A DNA stretch of 64,000 nucleotides, taken from positions 17,948-81,947 of the forward strand of contig JABVXV010000283.1 in the NCBI GenBank assembly GCA_013365325.1. The letters are read 5' to 3'. The position numbers and the translations under genes are program-made. Below are positions 1 through 11,183 of this stretch, one piece after another. This DNA comes from Dipetalonema caudispina (taxonomy: Eukaryota > Nematoda > Chromadorea > Rhabditida > Onchocercidae). The notes beneath the pieces are model-generated. The model was not told the origin of the DNA, searched no databases, and saw only the letters and a list, made by a program, of their open reading frames with translations. Within the stretch, counting starts at the first letter, position 1, and every line of letters begins with the position of its first letter.

Positions 1-1
1 T

Positions 2-2160
2 TTATTTGGAGTGCATGTTGCAATAATTAATGAGACGGTATGGCCTTATTCTGGATATACAACTTATTTCGACGATCAATGGACACTTATTCTAAACTGT
101 GAAGACGAGTTGAAACTTGCACAGCGTATGTTTGCAGCCGTAACAGATGTTCTTTTGGATACTAGCCACCTTTCAGCAATTGTAAGACGTGATCTGAGGC
201 AGCGAATACAACCGTCGGAAATTATTGCCTTATCTGCAAGTCAGCAGGTTAGCTTTGTGTCATAGTTTCTGCTCCTTTCAAATTCGAATTAAATTCTACA
301 TTTCTATGGAAAGTAAATACCGCATTGTCACGTTTTATGATAGCTAATATAAGAAATACTGGCTAAGTTATAAATATGGTCTCGGCAAAGTTTTTTCAGT
401 TGGAGTTTTAATTATTTTCCATCTTATATTTTCTTGTTTCATTTCTGCAGAAACGTTTGATTTGGGATTCAGTCGCTTTAAGTGCTCGATATATTGTGCA
501 AGTAATATTTTTACATGCTGGTTATAACGAGAGCACCGAACATTACTCAGCGGAGAATATCATTTTGCATACACGCCGATTCGCCACGAAGCTGGCTGAA
601 GTCTCAGACTTGATTATCAGTTCAGAGCATCTCTGGGATTTCGACTTGACCGCATGGCTGAAAAAAGATGTGCAAGAAAGAAATACCATTCAGATGGATG
701 ACATATCACAAATAGTTACTGCCGTAAGGAATTTCGTTACTTCAGAAGGATCTAAAAATTACATGTGAATCTAAAAAATCTTTTCATCTTTCATATTCAC
801 CAAAAATGCTTTCGATTCTAGTAGTACTTTTCGGTATAATATTGGTGTTGCGATTTACAGATCGAACAAGAGACCAGCACCGTTGAGTCGTCTGCTCCAG
901 TTATGAAGTTAGTAATACTGGACTCTCCTCAGCCAATTACTCTTCTTGATTACATGGTATAGGTTTCTTACTGTGTATTTTTAGCCAGTTTTTGCTGCGA
1001 TTCGTTTTGCTGACTGCGGTACGAACACAGTTTCGTACATTGCTAAAGTAAAGACATTCTCATGATATCTTTATAAAAAACAAAAGTATTTACAACTTTA
1101 TGTAGAAAATCATTGCATTATAATGCAGTTGAGAATATATGTCACCTAATGTAAGAAATGTAAGTGGTTTGCACTCTTTAAGCTTGTTAGGGATAGCGTT
1201 TTTGTGGTTATCGTAGAAATTGACCCACCAGTAGTTAAATTTAGCTAATCTTTTTTATCGCTGTCTTACAGGCCAAATATTTCAGGGTGATGAGAGCGAT
1301 GGTATGGTTGTAGCTTCTTGGGGTGCTTTAGTTTCCTATGGTGGCCAAAAACGCTTGGCTGTCAATCAGTCAGTGATTGCTGCTATGCGTGTTCTTTTTG
1401 GCCTTGATACGGATTTGCCAGTATCATCTGCTCGATCACCATTGCCAGTGGCGACATGGGAAATTAAGCGTATCAAATTACGTTCATTTATCGATTGTTC
1501 AATAAATGGGATCTCGTCGGTTGCTGCGATTCACAAATTAATCTCACAGATTGATAACATTGTCATAAACGAAGAGATATGTTACAGATGATTTTTTTTT
1601 TTTTTTTTTTTTTTCAGAATCATATAATTATATTCTCAAAAAATTAGATAGTATCTTTTGAAAGTGTTCTTCAAACAATCTCGTGCCAAAGGAAATGACT
1701 AAATAACACAATAGCCCTTTGATTTAATTTTATTCTGCTTTTTAGCCTATTCATCTCTTCGCACAGGAACAAACCGAAAATGTTGAATTAGCTGATCAAA
1801 GTTTAATCTCTTTCAGTTTCTTGTTATATTGTAACTCTGATGCAAGTAATTATGATAAATTTTCAGGTGGCGAGTAAAACTAATCTAGCGGTTAAGCTTA
1901 TTTCTCAAGCTCTTTCAACGGTTGAGAAAACCGGCCATATTGAAATTGCATCAGTTGCCGAAGGTCGAGCACTGGCCGAAAATGCTCTGAATGATAAAAG
2001 TTTGCTCTCGTTGTTGTACTTCCCGAATGATCAGAAATTTGCAATCTATCTACCATTATTCTTACCAACGCTGTTACCGTTATTTGGTTCAATTTTGGCT
2101 TTAAATAGATACTGGATGGGTAAGGAATGGACGGTGTGTTCAGAAAGCTTAGTCAGTTAA
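2..2160 (+). CDS. PIGS: GPI transamidase subunit PIG-S, 3' part of gene (partial)
   Basis: PIG-S is a membrane subunit of the ER GPI-transamidase complex, which cleaves a C-terminal signal from proteins and attaches a GPI anchor. The 5' part lies outside the window. Exons seen: 2-247, 451-723, 861-956, 1286-1580 and 1817 (or 1867)-2160. The first four join in phase 0. The strongest family signature is in the last exon: LLYFPNDQKFAIYLPLFLP, almost the vertebrate PIG-S sequence, followed by a hydrophobic segment that would be the C-terminal membrane anchor. Exon 4 carries the conserved ASWGALVSY and ATWEIKRIKL blocks and DNIVINEE. A 23-base T run (1592-1614) lies in the last intron. The last junction is odd: the only in-frame donor/acceptor pair inserts about 17 residues before VASKTNLAV, where the family has none (see findings). 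Identity is secure; that junction is not. Confidence 0.88.
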
Positions 2161-3709
2161 ATCTCTCTTTCATTTCCTATTACTTAGTGCAAAATTTCTA
2201 CTTTTAATTTGCTCATCCATGTATGCAGTCCAATTTTCATCCTTCCTTTGTTTTTAAAAGTGAGGGAATTCTGCTGAGTCCTAAAATCTGAATTCGTAAA
2301 TTGCTTACCAAATGAAAAATTCAATTTGTTTTTTACTTGATATCAGCAGATACGAATGAATTTAAAAACCATAATAAATATGTAATGATGTTCAACAGCT
2401 TTTCTTTGTCTGGTGTTTGCTTCTTCAAGCAGTGAAGAACATAAAGGAAGTAGTCGGGTACATTGAGTAATTGGCTTAAAATTTAGGAAGGATAAAATTC
2501 AATTTGGAAACGATCGTTCAAAAACAGTAGAATTCTCGTAGTCAGGCTATTCTGGTTGTTATATAATGGTTCTTTCTGACTTTTTGGTAGAAAGAGTAGA
2601 TGGTGTTATCCGATGTTCTATAATTAAGGCGATCAGCTATCGCGAGTTTTGGATGTTATTTATGAAACGGTCTTTTTATAAAGGGTATTAGTCAGGATCG
2701 GTTTGAATGACCGCAGTGGATTTTGACATCTATCTAAACAGTTTTGCAGAACAAACATGGTTTTCGACATATGCAACTGCATGATTCATTAGATCAATCG
2801 GATAGATGCAAAACATTGGAAGGCTGATAGCTATGTTTCTTCCAGCATTCCAGCAACGGTAGTCCGTTATGAGTTGGAAAGAGCGCTGTGTTGATGTTTG
2901 CTGCCAAATCAACGATTCTGTCCTTCTACAGATGTGTTTATTTTGTAGTATCACATACCCTCTGAATAACCGTTGTTGTACTGGGATTTCTGCCACCAGC
3001 TTCTGTCAGAATAAAATGTCCAAAGTCTGGTTTCCACATTTAGGTAAGCGGTCAGTTCCTGTAGATATACAACTTCCATTGCTTTTAGCTCAAATATTTT
3101 TTCGCTTGCAACTTGAAGGTTGCATTCTTTCAGTGGAAGAGAGTTTGACCAACATTCGTAAGCATTAAAATTAGTATTTTCATAAATCTTATTTGGTATG
3201 TCAGTATACTTATTCTGACGTAATTTTATAGCACTGAGATAGTTTCTTGTTTTTTCACTATGATGGATTAAACATTTAGTGGCATTCATAAAAGAGGATT
3301 GGTCTTTACGGCCTTAACAACAACTAATTATCTTTGAGACTTAGTCAAACTGTTTTCCTACACTTCAATTGGAAGAAAAATGACAACTTATTGTAACTGT
3401 CTTGATAGTCGAGGCTGCACATGTCTTCATTATTTACACTTTTTTTGATAATACATTCACTTGCTTTAACATACTACTTAATTCATAAATTTAATATCTA
3501 AGGTCATCTGCACTTTTTGATCTGATCTAACGTATAGACGTCCAGTCATTCAAATAACTGAAGTCGTTTAGAAACAAAAAAGTGAATTACATTTTATAAA
3601 AGAAGCTCACGAAAACCATTATCATATTCTGCAAATACCCTGAGAATGTATCGTTCTGTGCTGAAGCCACAAGAAACGATTTTTGGCAATTTCAGTTTCC
3701 AGCAATTTT
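2161..3709. other. Noncoding gap after PIGS
   Basis: Downstream flank of PIGS and upstream flank of the duplicated inhibitor-2 exon. Open frames on both strands around 2730-3289 overlap each other, are rich in chance-type residues and match no family I know. No RNA gene or repeat was recognised. Confidence 0.5.
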
Positions 3710-4225
3710 GACAGCTCAAGGAATCAGGAATAGGTAACGTTATTCATTTAGTGGGGCAAGCGAAAACCTCTTTATTCACTAACTTAGGTTGTTCAATTGT
3801 CATGTGCAATTCTGATATTAGTCTTTTTTTCTTACCGAATAGCCCACTGAGTGAATGCTGTATTGCGTTATGCTGTAAAAGAATTATATTACGAAAGATC
3901 TTTCAATAGTTTTTTGCTGTTGTAAATGCTATCTGTCTTTCGCTTCATAGTCGACTAGCACTTCTCGAACCTTTTTTCTTTTAGGAGTGTGATGGAAGAC
4001 CAGGAAGTCTCTAACGAAGCAAATTTGCTTGATCCAAACGAATATTTGAAATTAGAGCCGAAAAAATCCATCCTCAAGGTTTTTTTTTAATGTCAGGTAT
4101 TGTAATGTAAAGCATCTATATTCTGAACTTAAATAAAATTCATTTGGTCAGTTAACATGGTAGCATGGCGATGATTTTCATTTACGGTTTTTCAAAACTA
4201 TATTTCTTGCAAAGTAGCCATCCCA
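3710..4225 (+). repeat. Direct repeat, copy A (upstream copy of inhibitor-2 exon 1 region)
   Basis: About 515 bases that recur at 5470-5975 with scattered substitutions and small indels. The match starts around an ACAGCTCAAGGAATCA block, is strongest from about 3840 on, and runs through exon 1 and all of intron 1 to the first bases of exon 2 (CCATC). There copy A diverges and exon 2 is lost. Divergence is higher in the left part, and exon 1 is best conserved. This is a segmental tandem duplication separated by about 1.2 kb. Confidence 0.9.
3992..4078 (+). other. Duplicated first exon of inhibitor-2 (alternative first exon or relic)
   Basis: An 87-base reading frame (29 codons) starting with ATG and ending AAG|GT, preceded by a TTTTCTTTTAG acceptor 7 bases before the ATG. 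It encodes [20 protein letters not shown] followed by LEPKKSILK. The functional copy at 5744-5830 has the same length and phase and differs only at E2D, N16S and E22K. Frame, start, PP1-docking SILK core and donor are all intact, so it could splice to exon 2 at 5971 and give a second isoform. No exon 2 lies directly behind it. Whether it is used cannot be told from sequence. Confidence 0.6.
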
Positions 4226-5469
4226 TTCATAGTCTGTTTTAATCATTTAAACCAGAGCCTGCTCTAATGGCTTACCTTGGTTTAGCTTCCCTCAGATGAC
4301 TAAGCTGAGTTTCTAACCAGTGTTGACTTTCTTCAAAAGTTAAGTTCCGTTTATATTGTAATTATATCCCTAAGATTTACTTTCATTTTTACCAAAGTCT
4401 TCTTTCAACAAGTTTTCTGAACTTCTACAAGCATCCTTACAAGAAAGTAATGTATCGGAAATCGTATTTTGAAGATTACAAACTACCATACAAAAGAAAT
4501 CTAGCTTCCCACCGAAAAACCTGATCATCTCCCCATGCAAGATAAGAAACGTAAGCCATACGAGAACTGGATTTAACAGCAATATTTTCGGAGCCGCGTT
4601 AGTCTAGAACTCTTTGGTCTAGAAAGTTTTGTGGTTCGACTTACTGCAGGTTGAGCTGGTAGGTTGGAGTCGTTTGGTTATTTCTGTGACAGGATATGGA
4701 AGTATCGGGGCGATGTGGGTTAACCATAGGTGTATATCTTGCAATCTTTGTAAAATTGAAATGTGAAGTAAAGCATATGAATTTGAACCATATCATTATG
4801 GAATGGTAGTCGACATTGCCAATTGTCATTGGGACAACTTATAGCTGTCTAAACTTGTTAGATCGCTCATTTAGTTTTGAGGCGTATTAGAGCAATGGCC
4901 TACCCAGGAACGGGCTAGTGAGCTGGAATATTTTGACAGCTTTCTTCATAAGCTTTTAGGAGATTTATGTTTGGCATGTTACTTCTACTATGCCTTGTTT
5001 ACTTTGATTTTTTAGTTTGTTACAGTTTGGGATAGGGAGCTGAAGGAGTATTCAGCGAGGATGGGAGTCAGCACAGCTTTTTTGTCTTTACATGTTAATC
5101 ACCGCTCCCATATCTTGATTGCTTTCAATCGCTCCAATTTCTTTATCATTTAGTCCTTTTTTCCACGGAATTCGGAAGTTGTACGTCGTTTTAAAATTGT
5201 TAGTATGGTCGTAGGTCTAAACAGATTATTACAAATTTTTAGGCACAGTATTTCTTGAAAAGTTTTTATAAGGTCGATACGACGAACTTTCCGTTGATTA
5301 TTTCCAGTTAATGACATCGAGCTCCACCTATCTGGGTCAAGGCAGATTTGTGGAATGTTTTAGATTTGTGAGAAACTACAAACTGATAGCTTGCTGAGGT
5401 TTTATTTTAAGTAGTTCAACCGAGACTTTATTTTTCTAACAAGTTCAAGAATCAAGATTCCATATTTCG
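4226..5469. other. Unique spacer between the two duplicated exon-1 copies
   Basis: No coding frame I can support. Short similar phrases occur at about 4255-4280 (CTAATGGCTTACC) and 4888-4906 (GCAATGGCCTACC), too short to call a repeat. If copy A is transcribed with the gene, this stretch is intron. Confidence 0.4.
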
Positions 5470-5975
5470 ACAGCTCAAGGAATCATTCAACACGTCATTC
5501 TTCTAGTAGGGCAAGGGGAAGTTCTCTGTTCATTAACTTGGGTGCTTAATTGCTATGTACACTTCTGTATTAGTCTCTTTTTCTTAGCGAGTAGCTCACT
5601 GAATAGATGCTGTACTGCGTTATGCTGTAAAAGAATTATATTACGAAAGATCTTTCAATAGTTTTTTACTGTTGTAAATGCTGCCTGTCTTCCGCTTCAC
5701 AGTCGACTAGCTCTTTTCGAACCTTTTTTCTTTCAGGAGTGTGATGGATGATCAGGAAGTCTCTAACGAAGCAAATTTGCTTGATCCAAGCGAATATTTG
5801 AAATTAAAGCCGAAAAAATCCATCCTCAAGGTTTTTTTTAAATGTCAGTTATTGTAATGTAAAGCATCTATATTCTGAACTTAAATAAAATTCATTTGGT
5901 CAGTTAATATGGTAGCATGGCGATGATTTTTCATTTACGGTTTTTCAAAACTATATTTCATGCAAAGCAGCCATC
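5470..5975 (+). repeat. Direct repeat, copy B (functional inhibitor-2 exon 1 and intron 1)
   Basis: Downstream partner of the repeat at 3710-4225. It includes the splice acceptor TTTCTTTCAG (ending 5736), exon 1, intron 1 and the first bases of exon 2. Unlike copy A it continues into real exon 2 sequence, so this is the copy physically joined to the rest of the gene. Confidence 0.9.
5725..5743 (+). promoter_or_regulatory. Splice acceptor before the inhibitor-2 start codon
   Basis: Pyrimidine-rich CTTTTTTCTTTCAG ending at 5736, 7 bases before the ATG. In nematodes such a site so close to the start is typical of spliced-leader trans-splicing. The same arrangement is present in duplicate at 3974-3991. 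It supports 5744 as the start. Confidence 0.55.
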
Positions 5976-7359
5976 TGCGGAAGAAAGCAAGCGTATTGCT
6001 GAAGATCGAGCGCATTTCGATGAAATGAACATCATCGCAACACATCATCCGGCTGATAAAGATTATGGGTTTGTATTTTTTTATGCGCTGTCTGCAATGC
6101 ATGTAAAATTTTGTGGATTACCTGGTTTTGAAAGAGAAATAACAATTTATGCCTGAATGTTCATTCATAGTGTGGTTAGTTCATTTATTAAGAATACTTT
6201 AAAATCCTTACTTTTCCAACTAAATATTGATTGGTCTTTTAACTCTTTGCGTTTATATTTTTCTCTATTTCTTTTTATTTGTCTTCTACAAAATTATTAT
6301 CAGAATATCACATCTTCATCAAAATGAAGAATATTAGCGGCAGACCATATCTGTTATCAAAGAGGAAGGGTGCAAAGATTGCTGACTGTTTTGAACAGTG
6401 CTCTTGTTCTAATTTTGTTCACGGTGTTTAATGATTATCAAAAAATGAAATAGCTGTTTTGGATATTTCAATCGCATCCAGACATCACTGCGAGCTCTCA
6501 CATTATAATTTGCTAGATGATTGTCACTTGATTTCAATTCCTTATACTTGTCGTTCAGACTTCTGTGCTAAATCCAGTATATATTATAGTTTCTTTTTAA
6601 ATTTACTCGCTCTTTAGTTTTGGCATACTGAATTTCTTGCCAGTTGTAATTTAGTGCTGGAAAATATGCTTTTTTACTAGTAAATTTTTAGCGTTATATT
6701 CCAAATTAATTTTCTTTAGACTCTTCACTTATTCCGAGTATGTTTCGTTGCATGTTTTAGGCATATGAAGATTGAGGAACCGAAGACTCCCTACCATGGA
6801 TATAGCGATAGCGAAGACGATGCGGATAATCACGCTGCAAAGGCACCACGCCGAGTTTCCTTGGTTGGAGCAGTTGATCCAGTGAAACTAGCTGAGAGCA
6901 TTGAAGCTGGTACATCAATCCCACCAGCGTATCTTGGGAAAAGTTTACCTGATGACGATAGCGAAGTTGAGCTTACTCCTGAACAGATTGGTAGGTTGAT
7001 TTCTTGCCGTTTATAACAGTTTTAACTATGTATTTTTCCCATTCTAAATAAAAATGAGTTTATGGAAAGACTTCAGTGCTTTATGAAGTTACATTTGTTG
7101 TTAAAATGGTTAAATTCTTGGCCTCATCAATATCAATCAAAGCAGTAAGAAATTTACAGTGTTCAAGGAATTGTATGTTTCAGCATTAATTTAAATAGAT
7201 CATCTACTTAGCACTGATTAAACCATAGTTTATGATGTTGTTTCGTTTTCAGCCCATAAATGTGAATTTGAGAAGAAGAGAAAGATGCATTACAACGAAG
7301 GTGCCGCATTGTTGCGAGCAAAAGAATTGTTAGCAAAGGATGAAGAAAACATGGAGTAG
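5744..7359 (+). CDS. szy-2: Protein phosphatase 1 inhibitor-2 (I-2)
   Basis: Inhibitor-2 binds and blocks protein phosphatase 1 and in animals helps control mitosis and centrosome duplication. Exons 5744-5830, 5971-6068, 6761-6990 and 7253-7359 join in matching phases to 522 nt, 173 residues; human I-2 is 205. Seen in order: KKSILK (first PP1 docking site) at the end of exon 1; [18 protein letters not shown], the near-invariant I-2 signature; PKTPYH, containing the threonine that GSK-3 phosphorylates in other animals; an acidic SDSEDDAD stretch; and [19 protein letters not shown], the helix that covers the PP1 active site. The start is the ATG 7 bases after a TTTCTTTCAG acceptor, probably for cis- or spliced-leader splicing. 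A second copy of exon 1 sits 1.75 kb upstream. The symbol is the C. elegans name, given by family. Confidence 0.92.
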
Positions 7360-10300
7360 ATTTGTTATTTGGGAATCAATTCATTATTGACTTTTTTAAT
7401 CAAAATTTCTACGAAATTATCTGTGTGCAGTTGGCTAATGTTTTTTGATTTTAATGTTTTTGTTAGTTAATTTTACTAATTTGGAGTTTTGTTTTGAAGC
7501 TTTTGATCTCTCTTCGAGTCAATTTTAAATTATAGGAAGCAGGAATTCAAAAAACTCGAAGGGGATTGGGACTAAAAAACATGTCTTTTGTATTTATTGT
7601 CTTTTTTAATGTTATAATTTTTATTTGATAGTTGGTCAAGTGCGTGTACTCAGTAGGTAAATTTGTTGGTATATCTAATTTCATTTCCATCTCTATTATA
7701 CTTCACAAGGACTAACTAAAAATTCAGAGCTTTGGAACCGTTTGCTCCATATTTGTTGGTAATTAAGGAATTTTTCGATTCATTTCTCATAGTACTGTGT
7801 TCCAAATATCTTATCAACTTTATTGAGCGACTAAGTCAACTGCAATTAAGACCATTTCTTGTTGAAGATGCAGTAATTGTAGAGGGTAAAACTGAGTTTT
7901 TATGTACTGCCCATAAGTAAAAATATGCTGTTGTAATTCGTTGTTTAGGGTAATTCGTAAGCTCTTCAGGATAATTCCGTTCTCTTCGTATAAACAAGCA
8001 TTTGGCGTAGTCGAAATTAGAATATTTCAAGACCAAAGACAGGTACTACTTATTACTTTTCACGAAATAGTACGCTCAACATGTCCATTCTTTTTTTGTG
8101 TGATGAAGCATGTAAGCTGTTCCGGTTTTTTTTTCTCCTCCAAGTTCTGTTCATCGCAGTGAATGTCAATACATATTTTTTCTGAGTTTTTGTGATTGTA
8201 AAACCTTTCCCGTTTGTTTACGCTTGACGAAATGTTGAACTTCATGCATCATAATCTTATTGTAGTTATTCTTGTGGGTTTAAGGATTCATCAGTCGGAA
8301 GGAAAAGTAGCGACTGGTTAAAGTGAGTATATTATATTTCTAAATTTTTGAACTACAATGCAAGTGATTAAATAACTAAAACTCTTTATCAAATACTCCA
8401 GATATTTATTAGATGGTGTCATGCAAGCATTTGTCACGAATATATGTCACGGGGCCGCTTTGGGAAGCTGAATAGCACCTGTCGTTTCTATTGCGTGGGT
8501 TCATTTCTCATTCTTATTTATTTCGAAAATATTTCCTTGATTTTACCAAAGCTGTGGTCAGTGGTCTGAATGGTTAACTCTGTAATATTCGTATTCTGCA
8601 CATTATTTATTTTTCCCAAATGGTAGAGGTATCTACACCATGAATTGTTGTATTTCTTCGGATGGTTGACATCTTCCGATCAAGGCATTGTGCTAATCAC
8701 TTTTATGTATTAATTGAGCAGACGACTTTTAGGCAGTAAGAATCATCTAGTTACAAATCTGTTCAACATGAGTTTTTCAAAATACATTGAAGACAAATAC
8801 AACGTAATACAAAAATTTTGGCAAAAACTCTCGCTTACGAGTTCCATGAAAACTTCTTGCTTTCTAGCTAAGTTTGCTTATTATCCTTCCTCGAGTTTGG
8901 AAGACGCTATGACTGGGACTAGTTTTCACGTGTGCTGATTATGTGATAGCGGTAATTGCATTTTTCACATATACGTTGAACGGTGATAATCTGATGGTTG
9001 GTGGTGTCTCGACCGATGATTAATCTTTCGGAACGACTGATCGCAGTAATTTTAATGTGTCAAAAGGCACTTTTTTTAAAAAAATAAGGTTAATTCATAT
9101 CTTTTTGAAACTATATATGGATAACAAGACTAACCACTATAATTCGGTTTCAGTGTAGTGCTATCGAGCCGCAAGCTAGTCCCAGTTATGTCAAACTTCT
9201 GTGGCATGCTGTGCTTGAAATTTCATAAAGCTATACCCCAAACAATTTCGCAACGCTTGACCGACTAGAAGTCTCGCATTTAGGGTGACTATTCAACTCT
9301 ACCCTAAAAGACTGGATCAAACCACGCAATCGTACTACATAGCTCTCGGTAATAAAAAAATACCCTCGGACAATTTACTAGAACATCGTTCGCTAATAAC
9401 AATTCCCAAGGCAAGAATTTGGCAGGCCAACAGATCTTCCGTATTTTCATTCTATTTTTCAAAAACATTTTTTCAAAGATAAACAGTCTACCAAGTCTTT
9501 CAGGTCGTTCTCATTTCTCTGTATGCATAATTAGTGTTTAGCATTTTATGAAGTACTATATCCTTCTCACTTAGGACGACTTGCAATTTCTCCGGCAATT
9601 TATCTACTTAGCTTTCAGGTATTTCCTTACCATGTACTCCTTAATGACAAATATCTAAACAGAATTAAAAAACATGAATATCTTCACACAAATATATTGT
9701 ATAAATACTCGAAATCTTCTGGCGTAAAGATTGATATATAAGTATAAATGAAAGCTGATTTTCTCCAAGCCCGAAAAAGAACCAGATGTATCAGTATCAT
9801 CGTATTAACGTGCCATATGATTTTTTCTCCTTTGTGCATAAAAAATGAATGCAAGTGCATGTGCAAGTACTATTTTTAACACACAAGTCTGTTTGGTTCG
9901 TACAACAATGCGCGCTGTTCCTGTAAATATCGATTCCTTCCTTACACAGCAGTCGCTAGTTTTTTTGCACGAAGTTCCATAACCAAAGGCTTTTTCGAGA
10001 TCAAAAATAAAGGACTACGATAACAATGTTCTAAAAATATATTTCAAGTCGGAAATGTCCCTCAAGCAAGTTTCAGAACTTTCAAAAACCAAACGTACGT
10101 GCAAAAATCAGTATTCTAACGCTTTTGAGCATATGTTGTGCAATTTTGGATGCAAAGTTCAGATTTAGATAATTTGCTTACGTACATTACTCGACGTGTT
10201 TCATCCCAAACATAGATTTCGGGAGTAGCCCACTCACAAAATCTCTCAAGATCTATGAAGCGAATCAAATCTTAGTTCATGGACAATTTCAGGAAAATGC

Positions 10301-10868
10301 TGTAGAAAGAGGATGCAAGGAAGGAAATTATCATCTGAATTTAGGATTTTCGGAATTCGAATATGTAATGAATTGTAGTTTTGTTTTGTGAAATGTAAGG
10401 TTGTTCGTTTCTTCGAACTTAATAATATAGAAGAGAATTTAATTGAGAACTAAGAAATAAAAACAACTAGGTTAAAATTTTACGTATTAACCATGAATTT
10501 ATAATTGCAATGATGAGTAACCTCTATAAAACAAAATAGCACACACCTGTATTGTACGATGGCGCTAAGAACCTAAGAAGCATTTGAAGAATCCTGCCTC
10601 TACAATATAAATCATTTGAAATAAAATACGTAAATAATGCCAAATAAGACAGCATTTCTAAAAGCGAGAGTGAATAGTTGTAATAAAGATACTATGCTCA
10701 ATAAAAGACCCGAACGCCGATTTGAACTAAAAAAAATGAGATAATGCTGTTATGATTCATTCAAAGGGTCTGTCAACTAACAGAGCAAAATTTTATGGAT
10801 CGAAAATTGAACAGCTTGAATATTACCGAAAGAAATGAACTCAGCAATAAATGATATAAAAATCTCTC
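7360..10868. other. Convergent noncoding region between inhibitor-2 and HECTD1
   Basis: About 3.5 kb between two genes pointing towards each other. It must hold both 3' UTRs. Frames of 60-75 codons occur on both strands (for example 8060-8245 minus, 8714-8938 and 9285-9482 plus), but they lack family matches and exon-like borders. No tRNA, rRNA or mobile element was recognised. Confidence 0.5.
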
Positions 10869-11150
10869 TCAGTTTAGATGAAAACCTTTCTCATTAGTTG
10901 CTGTTAGAAGACGCTCACGCATAATCTCCGCTGAACTGTAATCGGGCAATTTTAAGTAGTGAACACAAGTATTCACAGATGGATAACTACCATCGCCGCT
11001 ATCAACTTTTCGAACAATTGTCAAACGTGGATGTAAATTTGCCAAACCACCTATAAATTATCGAATATTGAACATACGAAATATAATGACTAAAATTTAA
11101 AAAGGAAAAAAAAATTACGACCTCAAAACTGTAGTTTATTGATATGATTG

Positions 11151-11183
<33 letters not shown>

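Noticed and set aside
1304..1591. Treating the PIGS pieces as separate small genes
   Set aside because: They join in phase through GT-AG introns and together follow the PIG-S order of blocks.
2730..3289. Three overlapping frames of 88-112 codons on both strands
   Set aside because: They overlap each other in opposite strands, contain no family blocks and lie in an AT-rich gap.
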